A stretch of 64,000 bases of DNA from Isoetes taiwanensis (Eukaryota; Streptophyta; Lycopodiopsida; Isoetales; Isoetaceae), in NCBI GenBank assembly GCA_021234155.1, contig JAJEKV010000073.1:2144001-2208000 (forward strand). Direction: 5' to 3'. Numbering within the stretch: position 1 is the stretch's first letter; every line of letters begins with the position of its first letter. The translations under genes and the position numbers were made by a program. Below, piece after piece: positions 32,933-47,118 of this stretch. Below the pieces are notes generated by a model. It did not search any database. It saw only the letters and a program-made list of their open reading frames with translations, and was not told where the DNA came from.

Positions 32933-35456
32933 AACTAATCTGAGTCCACTCTATCCATTCTACTTTGTTATGATCCCTAAACTCAATCTAGCAACTGATT
33001 TTTAATGGTTCTAAGCTGGCTAACTCTTGGGCTTCAAGGCTGGTGAAGAAAGCTAGCTCAGAGCAAAGCAAAAGAAGGGCTTCTGATAGTCTGGAAACAT
33101 GCAGCTCATTAAAACCTTTAATAGTGTTTCAACTGGAAAGGTAAGAGTTCTTCCTGTACATGCTGCAGACTAGGCAGGTAAAATCATCTCGGCTCAAAGC
33201 TTTGGTATATTAGCGATTGGAGATGGCTATTTCAAACTAGACAAGCGCCATAATGTAGTCAAATGCTGCATATTGCAAATCTATGAAGCGAAAATGACAG
33301 AATTCAATTATTTCACAGATGCAAGAGATTGCCATTGGGTTCTGGAAAATCTGCATTGGTAATGATGATCCTATTTGAAAAGGTATGTACTATCAGGCTG
33401 GGTCTCATTGTGTATAAAGGACATGGCAGGTTGGAAGAAACCCTGCATGATCTGGAAAAAGCATTTGCTATTTTTCCAGATATCGAGGCCATCGCTATGC
33501 AAGGTCACATGATCAAAATAGAAAATTACCAGAGCGTGGATGCAGAAGCTATAAAGATGTACGAAACTTTGAAATTGGCATGGTACAATTTGATCATGTC
33601 ATGGTAGAATTTGAAAGATGTACAATTTGATCATGTCATGGTAGAATTGTTAGTGGAGATGATCATGTCGTAGAAGCCTTCCAATCTTGGGTTGACTTTT
33701 GTTGTCCCTTATTTAACACGCTTTCAGAGTCACTTTATTTGCGCATCATTTATTGCTTGCAGTCAAAATGCAATATGGAAAAAGAATAGAGTGAAACATG
33801 GGCCTGTTATTTCTATGCAATTGTTCTTCCCCCCTATTCAGATGAATGAGGACATAACTGTCGTTATGGACCCCTTATTATGGATGTGATTACCATGTTT
33901 AGAAGAAAAGAATTCTCCAGTTGCAAGGTTACCGTGTTTAGAACAATGCTTGGAGCATGGGAAAATCGCCTATTTTTCAACGTAACCTTGCAAGCTAAGA
34001 TCCTCCTTTGACACCAACGAGAGAATTCATATGTATAATATGAAAGAAGCTATGTCTATAAAATGTGGAATCATGCCAAGATGGAAGTCATTGTACTTTA
34101 TTTTTTCATTTCTATTTTGAACACGGACAGTTGGGAACATGAAATCAGAATGCTTCTTCTACCTAGATGCCATATGTAGTATGCTGATGAGGCTCCTCTT
34201 CTTGAAGATGAATGTTGCCCATGAAGACTTTTAACAGTGTTTTAGCTAGAAAGATAAGAGTTCTGCATGTAAAAGTTTTGATTTTTCAAACTTGGGCCCA
34301 CGATATGTATGGCAATTGCAGTGTGTCAAGGGGTTGGGAAGAAAGGTTGCAAGGTTTTGGCAAAATTGAAAATTAACATGGTACAACTTCATGCAAGTTG
34401 AGACTTTTGGAGCAATAGAAAAGACTAAAACACGCATGTATCTCCATATGATGCCAACTTCATTCCTATCTGCATTCTTATGTTATATTATGTTCATGCC
34501 ACGTGAAATATGCCTAATAGCAAGGATTTGTGTTACGAACAAATGATCATGTTTATTTATGTAATGCAACATAAAATACACTTTTTTGTGTGCATTTGAT
34601 TTGTTAAATAAATTGCTTTACGAACTCAAATTTGTTTTGTGAAAAGCATGTGAAAAGAGGTAAGGTATATCCTAACAATAGATGACCTTTCTGGACAGAA
34701 ACTACAAATTTCAATCTTATTTCATTTGCAAAAATTTAATATAAGCCTACACAAGCACCCATTTTTCCAAAGGGCAACAATTTTGGTTCTTCGTCTTGAA
34801 ACTAATGAGCATTTACAGGTTCTCATTGTATGCACAACACGGTTGGGTACTTTCACTAATGTAGGATGACGCTCAATGTATGCCCAATGTATGCCCAATA
34901 ATGCTGGGTACTTTCACTATGATATGTAGGATGACGAATCTGCATGGAAAAGTGGTGTGTAAAATGTGACTTCCATTTTCATTATTGTTGCTTACCAAGG
35001 GCAATTTTGCCTCATTGCTTGGAATTGGTGATTATTATGCATATACGTCACACACACATAAACAGTTGAGTTAACAAGCAGGGCTCCATTCAAAAATGGA
35101 GTCCATAAATTGTGCTTTTTCTATTCAAGCATATGATGGGTTGTAGGTTATTTTACAAAGGAACTTAGTCTGTGATGCCATTAACAATGTGTAATAAACT
35201 TTTACAATTGACAAAGAACTTTAAATGTTCCAATAAAATCTCCACCAAAAGGAAAAGAAACTCATAGGGTAGTGGTTTAACACAACAGTCCTTTCTAGCT
35301 AAAACTTTTTCCGGCTAAACTTAAATAGAATAGAATAGAATAGATAGAAAAGGCAGTTAGATTCGGCATTACCACAGTTTATGGCACTACCATACACAAA
35401 CAAGGTGTATTTCTAAGTTTGGTGGTGAGAGAAGATGAGTTTCATTATTATAACTT
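32933..35456. repeat. Unit C copy of 24309-26860
   Basis: This copies the unit B stretch with small indels. It includes the unassigned 92-codon frame (33329-33607), which stays open. No additional gene is seen. Confidence 0.75.
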
Positions 35457-35570
35457 CGGATTGAGTGCCTATATATATATTCCATGATTGTATTATGTAT
35501 GTATCTGTTTGCCATAGAGGCCTGGGGGCCTAAAATGGCTTGATCAATTAAATTAAATTAAATTAAATTA
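35457..35570 (+). mobile_element. Short retroposon insertion with (ATTAA)n tail
   Basis: These 114 bases are absent from the paralogous site near 26861. They are bracketed by the direct repeat AACTT (35452-35456 and 35571-35575). The insert ends GGCTTGATCAATTAAATTAA..., a pentanucleotide tail. Its body (CATAGAGGCCTGGGGGCC) does not match the other LINE ends here, so it is probably a 5'-truncated end of a different LINE or SINE. Confidence 0.7.
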
Positions 35571-35945
35571 AACTTCCTTGATACAAAGAAGCAACCTATA
35601 CATGAATATGTTCAAAACCAAAAAAAATTGTTCCTTCTAGATATGATCAACACTGTGGATGCTTCAACTTCGTACCTAGGATAAGGAAAAAAAATAAAAA
35701 CAAAAGAACAAAAAATATTGAACCCTACTTGGTGGTTTCTTAAAGTCCCTACAAATCTTGTTGTCAGCTTGTAGGCTAATCCACCCATTTTTCCAAGCCC
35801 CCTCGTTCTTAGGTTTAGCTAATCGATGTTCTAGTGGGGTTGTCTAGAAGTGGACATTTGGCTATTCAATCTAAAAAGTTCACTTGGGCGGTAAAAAAAT
35901 TGGGCTAAAATTTTAACTATTTTGGCATTTTTTCACATTTAGTTT

Positions 35946-37431
35946 TGTGACGTTCCAGGGAAATATACGCCATAAATACGTATATTTCCAGGACCGTCAC
36001 TATACAAGTATATCTTCATAGCCTTGTATACCATAGATTGTGGCACTAGGGGGCATGACTAAGTTATTCATATAACTTAGCCAACCTTAGGTTAAGACCA
36101 TCTTCCACGTGGCCTTAACCTATTGGGCACCCGCCACACAGACTTACCCTATTGGAGCCACGTGGCATAACATGTGAACCCTAACCTATAAAGGCCTAAA
36201 CCCTAACCCTAGGCCTCTTTTCTGGCTCCAACAGTCTGGGAACCTTCTTCGCGCTCGAAACCCTGTTTCAAGAACCGTCTGCTATGGCACAGCATAGCGT
36301 GGCAGCCCCCAGAGCGTGAGCGCATCAGCAGGAGTGGGAGCTACCTCGAACACCTTGAAGATCATGGAGACGCCAGGATTGGGAGGGAGTGCTTCTGGAG
36401 CAGGTATGTAGAGTAGTGCTCTTGGTAGATCATCTGGAAGTTAGCACTCCAGATGGGTTAGTATTTCGTAGCTAGAGTAGAGCCATCCTAGAACCCTTAC
36501 TCAACATCTTGAACCCTAATTAAGGAACCCTAACTGTAAGTTAGATATGTATGATTAGGTTAAAATGTTCTTATGATGTTACCATGATGTGATGTGATGA
36601 TGGTTGATCATGTTTGCTCCTCTTGTATTGGGAAGGGGGGTAGAGACCTAGTAGCCTTAGTTAGTAGTATGCTCCTAGTTTAGACCCCTTAGTTCCTATT
36701 ATTATGCGGCATGTGCATAGGAACCCACCGGGCTATGGAGGCTATGATGTGACTCAGCACTACACAACGGGGCTAGAGGCAATACGGAGGGAGGATCCCT
36801 GCCGAGCGGGGGCTACGGGGGATCCCATAGTGGGCTAGGCTTATGGTCGGTCACTTCGTGTGGGCCGAGCATGGGTCCGACACCTCCTGGGGCGATGGTG
36901 TCGCCCTGCCTCTCAAGAGTTGCAAGTGTCAGCTTGGCTCTTGTTTTGGGGGGTTCAGTCGGGTACGAATCGTGTGTCGCCACGATTCTCTAGCCGCCCG
37001 AGGAGCCTCTAGACCCTGGGAAGGGGAGATGCAACCCTTCCTGCCTCGACGGACCAGGGAGATGCAACCTGGAGTAGTCCCGATGGGTGATGCCATGGGA
37101 TTGCGTATCCTCCTTACGAGTCCGAGCCATGGGTAGGAGCTCTCATGTTTTATGGTTTATGATTATCATCTTTGCACTTGTGGATATGTGATGGACTACC
37201 CTTTGAGGTAGTATGTTGTATTGCTGTTGCTAGTTCTGACGTGTTTTATGCTTCCGCTGTGATAGGAGCCCATAGGGGAAGGGCGCGCAAGACACCTTCG
37301 TGTCCCCTTCCCGCACTACGATCATCTCAGAGTACGGGGCAGACGAAGGGCCCGTGCGGTTGTCGAGCCGGACGGGGGATTTCCTGCCGAGTGTACGGCT
37401 GGGCGCCGTATATTTAGCAGGGAGCGTCACA
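35946..37431 (+). mobile_element. Gypsy solo LTR, copy D
   Basis: This LTR is 1486 bp, TGTGAC...GTCACA, with AGTTT on both sides (35941-35945 and 37432-37436). It has no internal sequence and is therefore a solo LTR. It is closest in structure to copy B and keeps the G-box, TATA and telo-box order. Confidence 0.9.
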
Positions 37432-38169
37432 AGTTTAGCCATTTTTCTTGTAAAAAAAGCTATAAAATAGCCATTTGGCTAACCTTAGCTGTTATTTTAT
37501 TCCACGGTATGTAGTGTTTGCTACAACCATAGAAGTCTTGCCTCTCAAACGAGTCGTCCTAGGATGCGCCATTGGTAGATCTAATGACTTAAGAACAGAT
37601 GATGTGATATGTCACATGGACATGCTGGAATTGTATAAAATGTTAATGGGGGTTAGGAAGCCTGAACCAACCAAGGTGTGAATATGCTGAAATGACCCAA
37701 TCTCTAACTTGAAGAGTTTGGACCTCATGACCAATTTGTTGATATCTTACGAAAGAAGTTTCTGGGAATGTTCCAAGTTTGCAAAATATATTTCTTGATA
37801 AGTAGAGGATTACAAAAAAGCTTCCTTAAAACATATTTCCAAATAAATAGAGGATTATAATCTATCACATCCAAAGTTGTATATTGTAGGGATGCTAAAA
37901 ATCGGAGCACTATTTCAGAAGCAATAGAAAATCAATTGTTTAAAGGTTCATGCCCAACTGAAGCCCAAAACCATCAATGTACACAAGGATGAGCATATAA
38001 ACATGCACGCGTCACACACTTTTTAAAACACAATAATAATACAATGATTATGAAGGTAAGTTTTTAAACTAGGATTACAAATTGCCCAAGTTCGAACACC
38101 AAACTATGACTAGGACACATTAAAGTTTGAGGATACTTCTTGTAACCTTGGAATTCCAATCAACAAGGC
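37432..38169. repeat. Array block after the LTR, unit D
   Basis: This is equivalent to 10676-11409 with an empty site for the terminal-inverted-repeat element at about 37679-37684. No gene is seen. Confidence 0.8.
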
Positions 38170-38360
38170 ACATAATAGAATTGAATAAAATAGAATTTCC
38201 ATTAAATAAAGTACCACAAATGCAATGTACAATGAAGAAGAAGTCATATGCACAAATTCTCTCTCTCTAGAATAGGAGGTCATTATCCGCCTGCTGTTAC
38301 AAGTGATGGAGTTGAAGTTACTGCACCTACATGACATCTTTTCCTTTTTCATGACCATTT
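38170..38360 (-). pseudogene. PAP 3'-end relic, unit D
   Basis: Read in the PAP frame on the minus strand this gives W-S-stop-K-R-K-R-C-H-V-G, then T-S-T-P-S-L-V-T-A-G-G and a stop. It is therefore the PAP C-terminal tail with a nonsense change where the intact copies have Gly. The 3' UTR follows to about 38170. The unit E twin is at 48914-49105. Confidence 0.75.
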
Positions 38361-38822
38361 ATTCGCACGGGGTCCCACAAGCTACGGATTGAGACAGATA
38401 GATGGGAGCGGCCGCAATTGCCGCGAGAAGCGAGACTATGTGCCTGTTGCCAGTTACAGGTTATTGAAGATGAAAGCCATACTCTTCTGAGTTGCCCTGC
38501 TTTTGAGATAGTCCGGAATCATTTTTTGACCTTAGCATTCCATTCCACGCTTCCACAACTTCTCAGAGCACCATCTGTGCATGACTTGGCATTATACATA
38601 CTTGAGGTTCTAGATAAACGTCTGCAATTACTGAGTCCTAAGTAGTCATTATCTCCGTTTGTCTAGTATCATCATTACTGCAAAGGTTTTTCCCTTGAAA
38701 ACCTTTCGAGGCAGGGGTTTTTTAATCCTAGTAGTAATGATTTTACTAGCCCATTGTATGGGTCCCATGACCTATTGGTCTCCGTGGACATTTAAAAAAA
38801 CTATTCTATTCTATTCTATTTT
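38361..38822 (+). mobile_element. 5'-truncated LINE 3' end, unit D
   Basis: This is a copy of 11591-12047. The frame at 38418-38645 keeps the C-x2-C-x9-H-x4-C finger and a stop at the same place. The conserved hairpin, GGGTCCCATGACC, TCTCCGTGGAC and (TATTC)n tail follow. Confidence 0.85.
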
Positions 38823-38994
38823 AAAAGCATAAGCTCGAACTTGTTTTCTAAGGTTAATGCTAACCATCCCCATGTTTAAGATCTGGGTATTTGATCTTAA
38901 GAAAATTCTTGAAAATCGTAGCGCATGCACTGAGTCCTAACTTCCTGAATTCTTTTGCCTTAGCCCAATGAAGAATGCTACATAATTTTCTCAT

Positions 38995-39312
38995 ATATAA
39001 CTCGAGTCTACTCTTGGAGACAAAGATGTTTATAATCCAAGTGTGTTTGACACCATTGCATTAATAGACATTGCACATTAATTCCCCAAATTTGGAGTGG
39101 CAATTATTTTACATTGTTTTCCTAATCACGCATTATTTTCTTCTACTGTATGTTTTGAAACATATAAATGAGACAAATGAAGAGAAAAGTTCGTGGCGGC
39201 CTTGGCCACCATGATAAATTTCTTGTAATTTAATCATGTCTCACTAGTGTATTAATAATTCTTTGATTTTGTCATTCAAGGTAGATAAAATATCAAATGA
39301 CTCTCTCATATT
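38995..39312. repeat. 320 bp dispersed repeat, copy 4
   Basis: This is the same as 12221-12540, in the same orientation and the same context (before the NPF last exon). Confidence 0.85.
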
Positions 39313-39542
39313 GGCATTTCTTGAGTAGCATTCTCATAAGTTTAGCTAATCAATGCTCAAAAGGGCACCCTTGGATTTCTAATAGGATGGATAATGGTAG
39401 GTTGAATCTGTTTTACTGGTTATTGGTCTGTTTGATTGGGTTGGATGTGTTTGGCTACATTCTGTTGAGCTGGTGGTATAGATACAAGAGCACCATTAAA
39501 TATACAGGGGCTGATTATCCTACACAAAAGGATATTCTATAA
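39297..39542 (+). pseudogene. NPF transporter last exon, fragment 4
   Basis: This is a twin of 12524-12769 with two residue changes (S for I, V for A) and an intact stop. The same F-Y-W-L-L segment and W-Y-R-Y-K tail are present. There are no neighbouring NPF exons. Confidence 0.75.
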
Positions 39543-40127
39543 ATATGGCCGTTTTAGCATATGGTTTTCTTTCATGTACATTAAAGTTATTCCCACACTT
39601 ACAAGTGTAACGGATCTTTATGCCAAAAACAGAAAGTTTCAGTGTAAAAATATGTTTAATGGCAAAGATTGAATTCATTGCATTTTGTAGAACTAATGCA
39701 CCTATCATCTAGACTACTATTTCAAGTATGGTTTTCGTAGCTATTTCAGCATATACAAATTATTTTAAGCAAGTTGCTATCGCAACAAAGCATTGGCCTT
39801 AAAAACATTTCACTACAGTATAAACTAATTAGGCTCTACAAGACCACCCCAATTCCAATCATGCATAGGAGAGTGGAATAAATCCTTGATAATCTTGAGT
39901 TATGGTTGTAGCTCTGACTAATGCAAGGACAATGGTGCTATGTACTCCAAATCAATCAAACATCAATAGGGCTTAAGAATCGACGAGTAAAAGAAAAAAA
40001 AAACTCAAAAAACCTTTGCCCAGGCTATCCATGAGGACTCTTTTATCTAATTGGAATGAAGCTTTATTAAGGAATTAAAAATGCTTTACGTTGATGCTGC
40101 CTAGTGGCGTGACGTTAAAACTACTAT

Positions 40128-40345
40128 CTATCTATCTATCTATCTATTTTTGGGGGGCACTAAACCATGGAAAATGCATTTGACCTAGTCTTAGGTACAT
40201 CTGTACAAGTACAAATACACTAGATTTGGAAAACTAGATGCTTCACCTACAACAGATTTAGAATTTGAAATCAGATGCAACCAGGAGATTTGAACCCCTT
40301 GCCAAATTGGCTGCACCACATAAGGAGGGAACTCTATAGCCCTGC
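40128..40345 (-). mobile_element. Probable tRNA-like SINE, copy 3
   Basis: This is the same unit as 13310-13515, with B-box GGGGTTCAAATCTCC on the minus strand and a (GATA)n tail at 40124-40147. Confidence 0.45.
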
Positions 40346-42404
40346 ATAAGCATTTAAAACACAAAATCAGTTCTGTGTGAGCAATCAAAACTTAAAGTTT
40401 CATGTTCTTTGCCCCCAAGAGGTTCACATACACTATATGTGTATATGCCATCCGCGTTCCTCAAATTAACAAAAAAAAATACGTTATGCGATACCATTTT
40501 GACAAACCCCCTCACATGACTAACCAATTGCCCAAAAATACAGCCCATATTGTAGGTTTATGATCCAACGTATGTCGTAGGATAATTTTAACTTGGATAC
40601 CTTGGAGGTGTGATCCCAGATGACGGGTTTCCCCAGAGATGTGATCCCAGAGGGCAGGGATCCCAGAGGGCAGGGATCCCATCTTACTACGCAGTTACTG
40701 CATAATACTGCGACCCCTTATAACAAAAATTAGAGTTTTTTTGTGCTTGGTTTTTCTCCCTCGATTCTCCATGGAATCGGTGGGATCACTTCAAAGATGG
40801 TCGGAATGGGTTGGAGAAGTGTAGCAGGTAGATGCCAAGGAGGAAGCGTGGCGAGCGCTGCTACTATCAGAGATGCATGATCCGACCAAAACTCGGCCCT
40901 AACTATGCAGTTACCCATCTCGGAGGAGGGGATCCCCTTGACTGCTGGATACCAGAGGAGGGGATCCCATGTGGGATGGGATTCCGGAGGATGGGGTCCA
41001 ATCCGGGATAAGACTATATTGAGCCTCCATTTCCCTTTGGCTCTGTGGTGTTAATGAAACAAATAAGATTAGCATCTAAATGCCACAAAATAAATACATT
41101 AGGGTAATTGCTCTCTAATGAATAACGTACATTTTAGCTCATATTCTACGCCTTTCTTGATTGGTTACAACTCTAGATGAGCAATACAATCTCATGAACT
41201 CGGTCAATGTGTGTTAACAAAACCTACATAATAATCACTACATGATAAAGCAACACATTACAACCATCTCAATGAATAGCAACTTTACTAATAAAGACAC
41301 ACTATTTCCCTTGCATTCATTCAAACGCAAAAGAATGAAACAAAACCTATGAAATCACACTCTCGGGCCACCGGAGGGCAACCCCCCGTGCGTAGCACCT
41401 TGTTTATAACAACCCATTCAATTGTTTTAGGGATATATGGACTATGGTTTCAGGAATTGCTATTTTTTACATCCATATAAAATCCCCCTGGAACCCCCTG
41501 TTATTTTGCTACATATTCAAGGTATTGTGGATGAACTCCCAGTCTGTGCTTAGTGATGGCCAAGTTCTAGCGTTGGTTTTTCCAGAGAGGCAATTTTTCG
41601 AGTGGTTGCATCAATCTTGATTTAGGAAATGCTGAACTTATCAATGCAAAGGAGATTGACTACGAAAAATCAACATTTCATATTAAAGTTGTTGCAGAGA
41701 TGTTGGTCTAAGCTTACAGACCATTTATTTAAGATTTCTTGTTAATTTGCATCATTTAAAGCTATCACCTTGACCCGGCTTTTGCAATAATCAATAATTA
41801 CACCTTAGCGAAGACCATATACTCTAGTGTTTTCCTCTCGTGGTGATTTATGTATCTTGAATGGTAGGTTTATTTTTCAGACTGGTTGATAAGATCAACA
41901 AATCCATTCCATAATATCTTGAGTCCAAAACATTGCTATAGGTGCTTGATATTTATGGCCATATCATTTAAGTGTTGAATTAATCACGTTATGCAGCATG
42001 ATTATGATCTTGATGTGCGTTAACAAACATGGTCAATGCTGTCGGGACCCTCCGTGGCGAGCGTGCACGTGTTTAGATAACCTTTGTCTTAGCTTTCACT
42101 ACGTAACTGAATAATTGTTGATATATTGTTGGCACACTGCAAAATTCTCTTTGGTGTTCCCTTTTGTCTCCTTTGGATGTTCTGGTTGAAATGCCATGTT
42201 AGATTGTGTGAATTTTTTTTTTGTCCAATGGGAAGGGATGATAATAGATGGATATTATTTTAATGCAAATATACAATTCGTAATTTAAATAAACCGTTTC
42301 ATGAACAGGCAAATTATATGGTGTTCATGTAGTGATTTAGAGACATCAAGGAACCATTGCAAAAATTAAGAAAGGCTTTAGCCCATTAATCAATGGTGAC
42401 CTAT
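40346..42404. repeat. Unit D copy of 13516-15641
   Basis: This is a co-linear copy with small indels. No gene is supported; the 124-codon frame seen at 14600 is broken here. Confidence 0.7.
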
Positions 42405-43666
42405 GATATTTAACACATTGAAATTTACTGCAACATTAGCCTTGCTAGTTTAACGCCCTAAGAAATAGATTAATGCAATGGCATATGCATGAATTTGTTA
42501 GAGACCCATCGTCTGGATACTATTTATAAATCATTTATAACTCGAGTCTACTCATGGAGACAAAGATGTTTATAATCCAAGTGTGTTTGACACCATTGCA
42601 TTAATAGACATTGCACGTTAATTCCCCAGATTTGGAAAGGCAATTATTTTACATTATTTTCCTAATCACGCATTATTTTCTTCTACTGTATGTTTTGAAA
42701 CATATAAATGAGACAAATGAAGAGAAAAGTTCGTGGCGGCCTTGGCCACCATGGTAAATTTCTTGTAATTTAATCATGTCTCTCACTAGTGTATTAATAA
42801 TTCTTTGATTTTGTCATTCAAAGGTAGATAAAATATCAAATGACTCTCTCATATTGCCTTCCTCGAGCAGAATAGTCGCCCATCAAGCAATTTTATGCAT
42901 GTAAGGATTCAAAGACACAAATTGCACTTGCTCTCCACAACTCACTTCAAGTTCTCATTCTCATTACATTCATATAGAGTTGATGTTATTCTAACACACA
43001 CATTTAGGATTAGAATGTAACATTTAGTCTCTCCCATGTTAATGAGTAAGTAGTGTTGTTTGGCATAGGCATAGACCGAATGGATTGTTTAACTTCAGTA
43101 CCTAAAATCAATCGTAGAGTGAGGATCACATTTAAGGGAGTCGGTCATGAGAAATGTTAGCGGCCGCTATAATAAGTTTCTTAATTGTTCAAAGTTGGTG
43201 TAAATACATTTGGTTCATTCATGAGAAGGAATGATGATTGTGCCACCACGTTAGCTTGTTGAGAGCATCCGAACTGTATGGCGACATGGAAACTGGGGAG
43301 CAGATTCCAGGGGCCCCGCGACCAGCAAGAGCCCGAAGCGGGTCTGGAATCGCGACCCAGTTCTAGGCCGCCACAAGATGGCAAGCTGGGTCGATTTACT
43401 GCTAATCACATGCACATTGAGCGCTTTTGCATTCCGTAGGCAGAATAAGAGACCCAGTTGCCATGTTGTTACACGAGATATATATGGTATATGCCAAAAG
43501 GCCCCCACCCCGTTTTGCAAAAATGTCATTTGGACCAAATGTTATAAATTTCGTGGCCGTTAGATGAAAAATGTTGGATGTAAAAAGGCCAAAAGGGTTC
43601 TAGCAGGGTTTATCAAATTCAGTGGGCATTTTAGAGAGAGACGCAAGCAACATCGGACAGGCAGAG
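42405..43666. repeat. Unit D PAP upstream region
   Basis: This holds the single copy of the 650 bp repeat (42405-43060, including dispersed-repeat copy 5 at 42535-42856) and the PAP leader. A TATATATGG stretch at about 43479-43487 sits some 180 bases before the PAP ATG and could act as a TATA box. Small indels distinguish it from 17133-18389. Confidence 0.6.
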
Positions 43667-45247
<1,581 letters not shown>

Positions 45248-45380
45248 CCTCCTATTCTAGAGACAATTAGAGACTAAGAATTTGTACATATCATTTCTTC
45301 CTTGTACATCAATATTGTATATGTGATACATCATTTAAAGGAAATTCAATTTTATTCTATTCTATTCTATTTTACTTCTC
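45248..45380 (+). other. PAP copy 2 3' UTR with (TATTC)n end
   Basis: This matches the copy 1 3' UTR but lacks the 30-base duplication after the stop. It ends TTTTATTCTATTCTATTCTATTTTAC with no poly(A) run. Confidence 0.65.
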
Positions 45381-46800
45381 TATTGCAGTAGATTAAAAGT
45401 TGCAAAGATATCAATTGCTTATATGAACCTGCTCATTTGCATGCAAAATTCTTTGCTTTGGCTTAAGTGTCCAATGTTATGTTTCAAAAAGTTGATTCCA
45501 TTCATTGTAGAGACAGATAAGAGTTAGATCTTCAAGAATATGACATAGTTTCTCATCTATATGAGCATGGAGAATGCATTCTTAAGATATAAGAACTGAA
45601 AGATAAGCAGGTAAATAGGCAATGTCTATCATAGTTTGCATTTGATGACCAGATGACTAACTTAGATTCCATAGTTTCTCGTTAGAACATTTCTTTTGGA
45701 AGCTTATTTATGAATATGAGAAACTACCAATGAAGATTGGAGAGCATATGCATATGCTGCTTCATCCTATGCTTGCGAAAGGTGATTTTGTGTTCATCAA
45801 AGGAGTCATAACTTGATGTAATAACTTTATTATATGTTGCATAAGCTACTGAGTTACTCCGTTACGCATACGTGGATTGCAAAAAAGTGTAGATTAAAGA
45901 GTTTTAGATACGAATTGCATAGATTGATTTTTTCACCAGAACCCTATCAAAAGCCACATTTAATGTCCTGTGTGTTTTTACTTAATTTGTTTCACTGTTC
46001 AAGTTCAGTGCATGAATATAGTTACTAGATAAGAGAACTATGCTTTAATTATGTGTTGGTTCCTTTTACAATGGAGCCATATAGGTAAGTTAAAATTATA
46101 ATGCAAAACATTTTTGCTCCTATATCATGCATCCATTCATCTAATTGTTCCTAGGGAATTAGGTTATCAAAGGGAAGTGGAAGAGCATGCATACAAGAGA
46201 AAAAGAGGAAAGAAATAGAAGGACTTACTGAGGATTTATTTGCCAATGGATAGCAAGTGAGACAAATGATCCAAACTTCTTCATTCTTATTGTGATCCTT
46301 CCGCTTAAGGAAAAGAAAGAAGTTTCAGATGCAAGCGCTGAGAAGCATTCTACATATAGATAACTTGACAAACAAGTAATTTGGATGAGTGTAGGCTTCT
46401 TGGAGACAATCTGTATATAGTAATAAAAGCAAAAAATGATAGTTTGTGCAGCATCTCTCGGCCGTTCATTTTGTTGTGTTTCACAACTTTCGTTTTGGAC
46501 CATTAATTTTATGACTGTCCAATTATGTTTTTGAAAGGGCACATTTTTTGCACGCCTCCTTGTTAACCGCCTTGAGAAAGAGCGCCAGATTTAAAAACAG
46601 TTTATATCTAGGTAAATCAGTGCGTCTTTCCTTGCCAGCGAATGCCAGAATAGCATGGAATTTTACAAACATAAGGCAAGGAAAAAGGGACGTTGCTGTG
46701 GGCAAAAGGTAGTCCGAGCAAAATCTTTGCTTTGCCATCAATTGCATTTAATTGTTGTCCATTCCCATTGATGTAAAATTGCTTCAATTCTTCTTCCTTT
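45381..46800. other. Unassigned array sequence downstream of PAP 2
   Basis: This is a copy of 20141-21480 with a 66-base extra segment at about 45938-46005. Short frames only; none has a recognisable domain. Confidence 0.45.
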
Positions 46801-46865
46801 GCTTTTAGAATGGGCTATTCTCATTGATGTAAAATTGCTTCGATTCTTCTTCCTTTGCTTTCAAA

Positions 46866-47018
46866 ATGGGCTGTTCGGTTTTGAGGAGGAAAAAGATTAG
46901 ACAACCTGTGAGAATGGTTAGAACGCTTATTCTGGATGGGGATTGTATGGATGCTTGCGGTGTTTTGGACGAAGCCATTCATTACGTCAAAGCTTCTAGT
47001 AAGCTTGAAAAAGATTAG
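46866..47018 (+). CDS. Possible 50-residue helix-loop-helix-like ORF
   Basis: ATG 46866 to TAG 47018 encodes a basic start (R-R-K-K-I-R), a helix V-R-M-V-R-T-L-I-L, then a loop D-G-D-C-M-D-A-C-G and V-L-D-E-A-I-H-Y-V-K. The last segment strongly resembles helix 2 of plant atypical bHLH proteins (M-D-x-x-x-V-L-D-E-A-x-x-Y-V-K), which dimerise without typical DNA contacts. A second copy of the unit follows in another frame at 47009-47118 and ends K-A-S-stop. The copy in unit B (21556 onward) has collapsed to one broken unit. It could be a relic exon rather than a gene, and there is no evidence of expression. Confidence 0.35.
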   Translation: MGCSVLRRKKIRQPVRMVRTLILDGDCMDACGVLDEAIHYVKASSKLEKD

Positions 47019-47115
47019 ACAGCCTGTGAGAACGGTTAGAACGCTTATTCTGGATGGGGATTGTATGAAAGCTCGTGGTGTTTTGGACGAAGCCATTCAT
47101 TGCGTCAAAGCTTCT
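46890..47115. repeat. Two ~110 bp tandem units of the HLH-like relic
   Basis: The block AAAAAGATTAGACARCC ... GACGAAGCCATTCATTRCG ... AAAGCTTCT is present twice in direct orientation (about 46890-46997 and 47009-47115). The units differ at a handful of bases. Unit B has only one complete unit. Confidence 0.8.
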
Positions 47116-47118
47116 TAA

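Noticed and set aside
40120-40147. (ATCT)n run as an independent microsatellite locus
   Set aside because: It sits exactly at the 3' end of the SINE-like unit in two copies and is better read as its tail.
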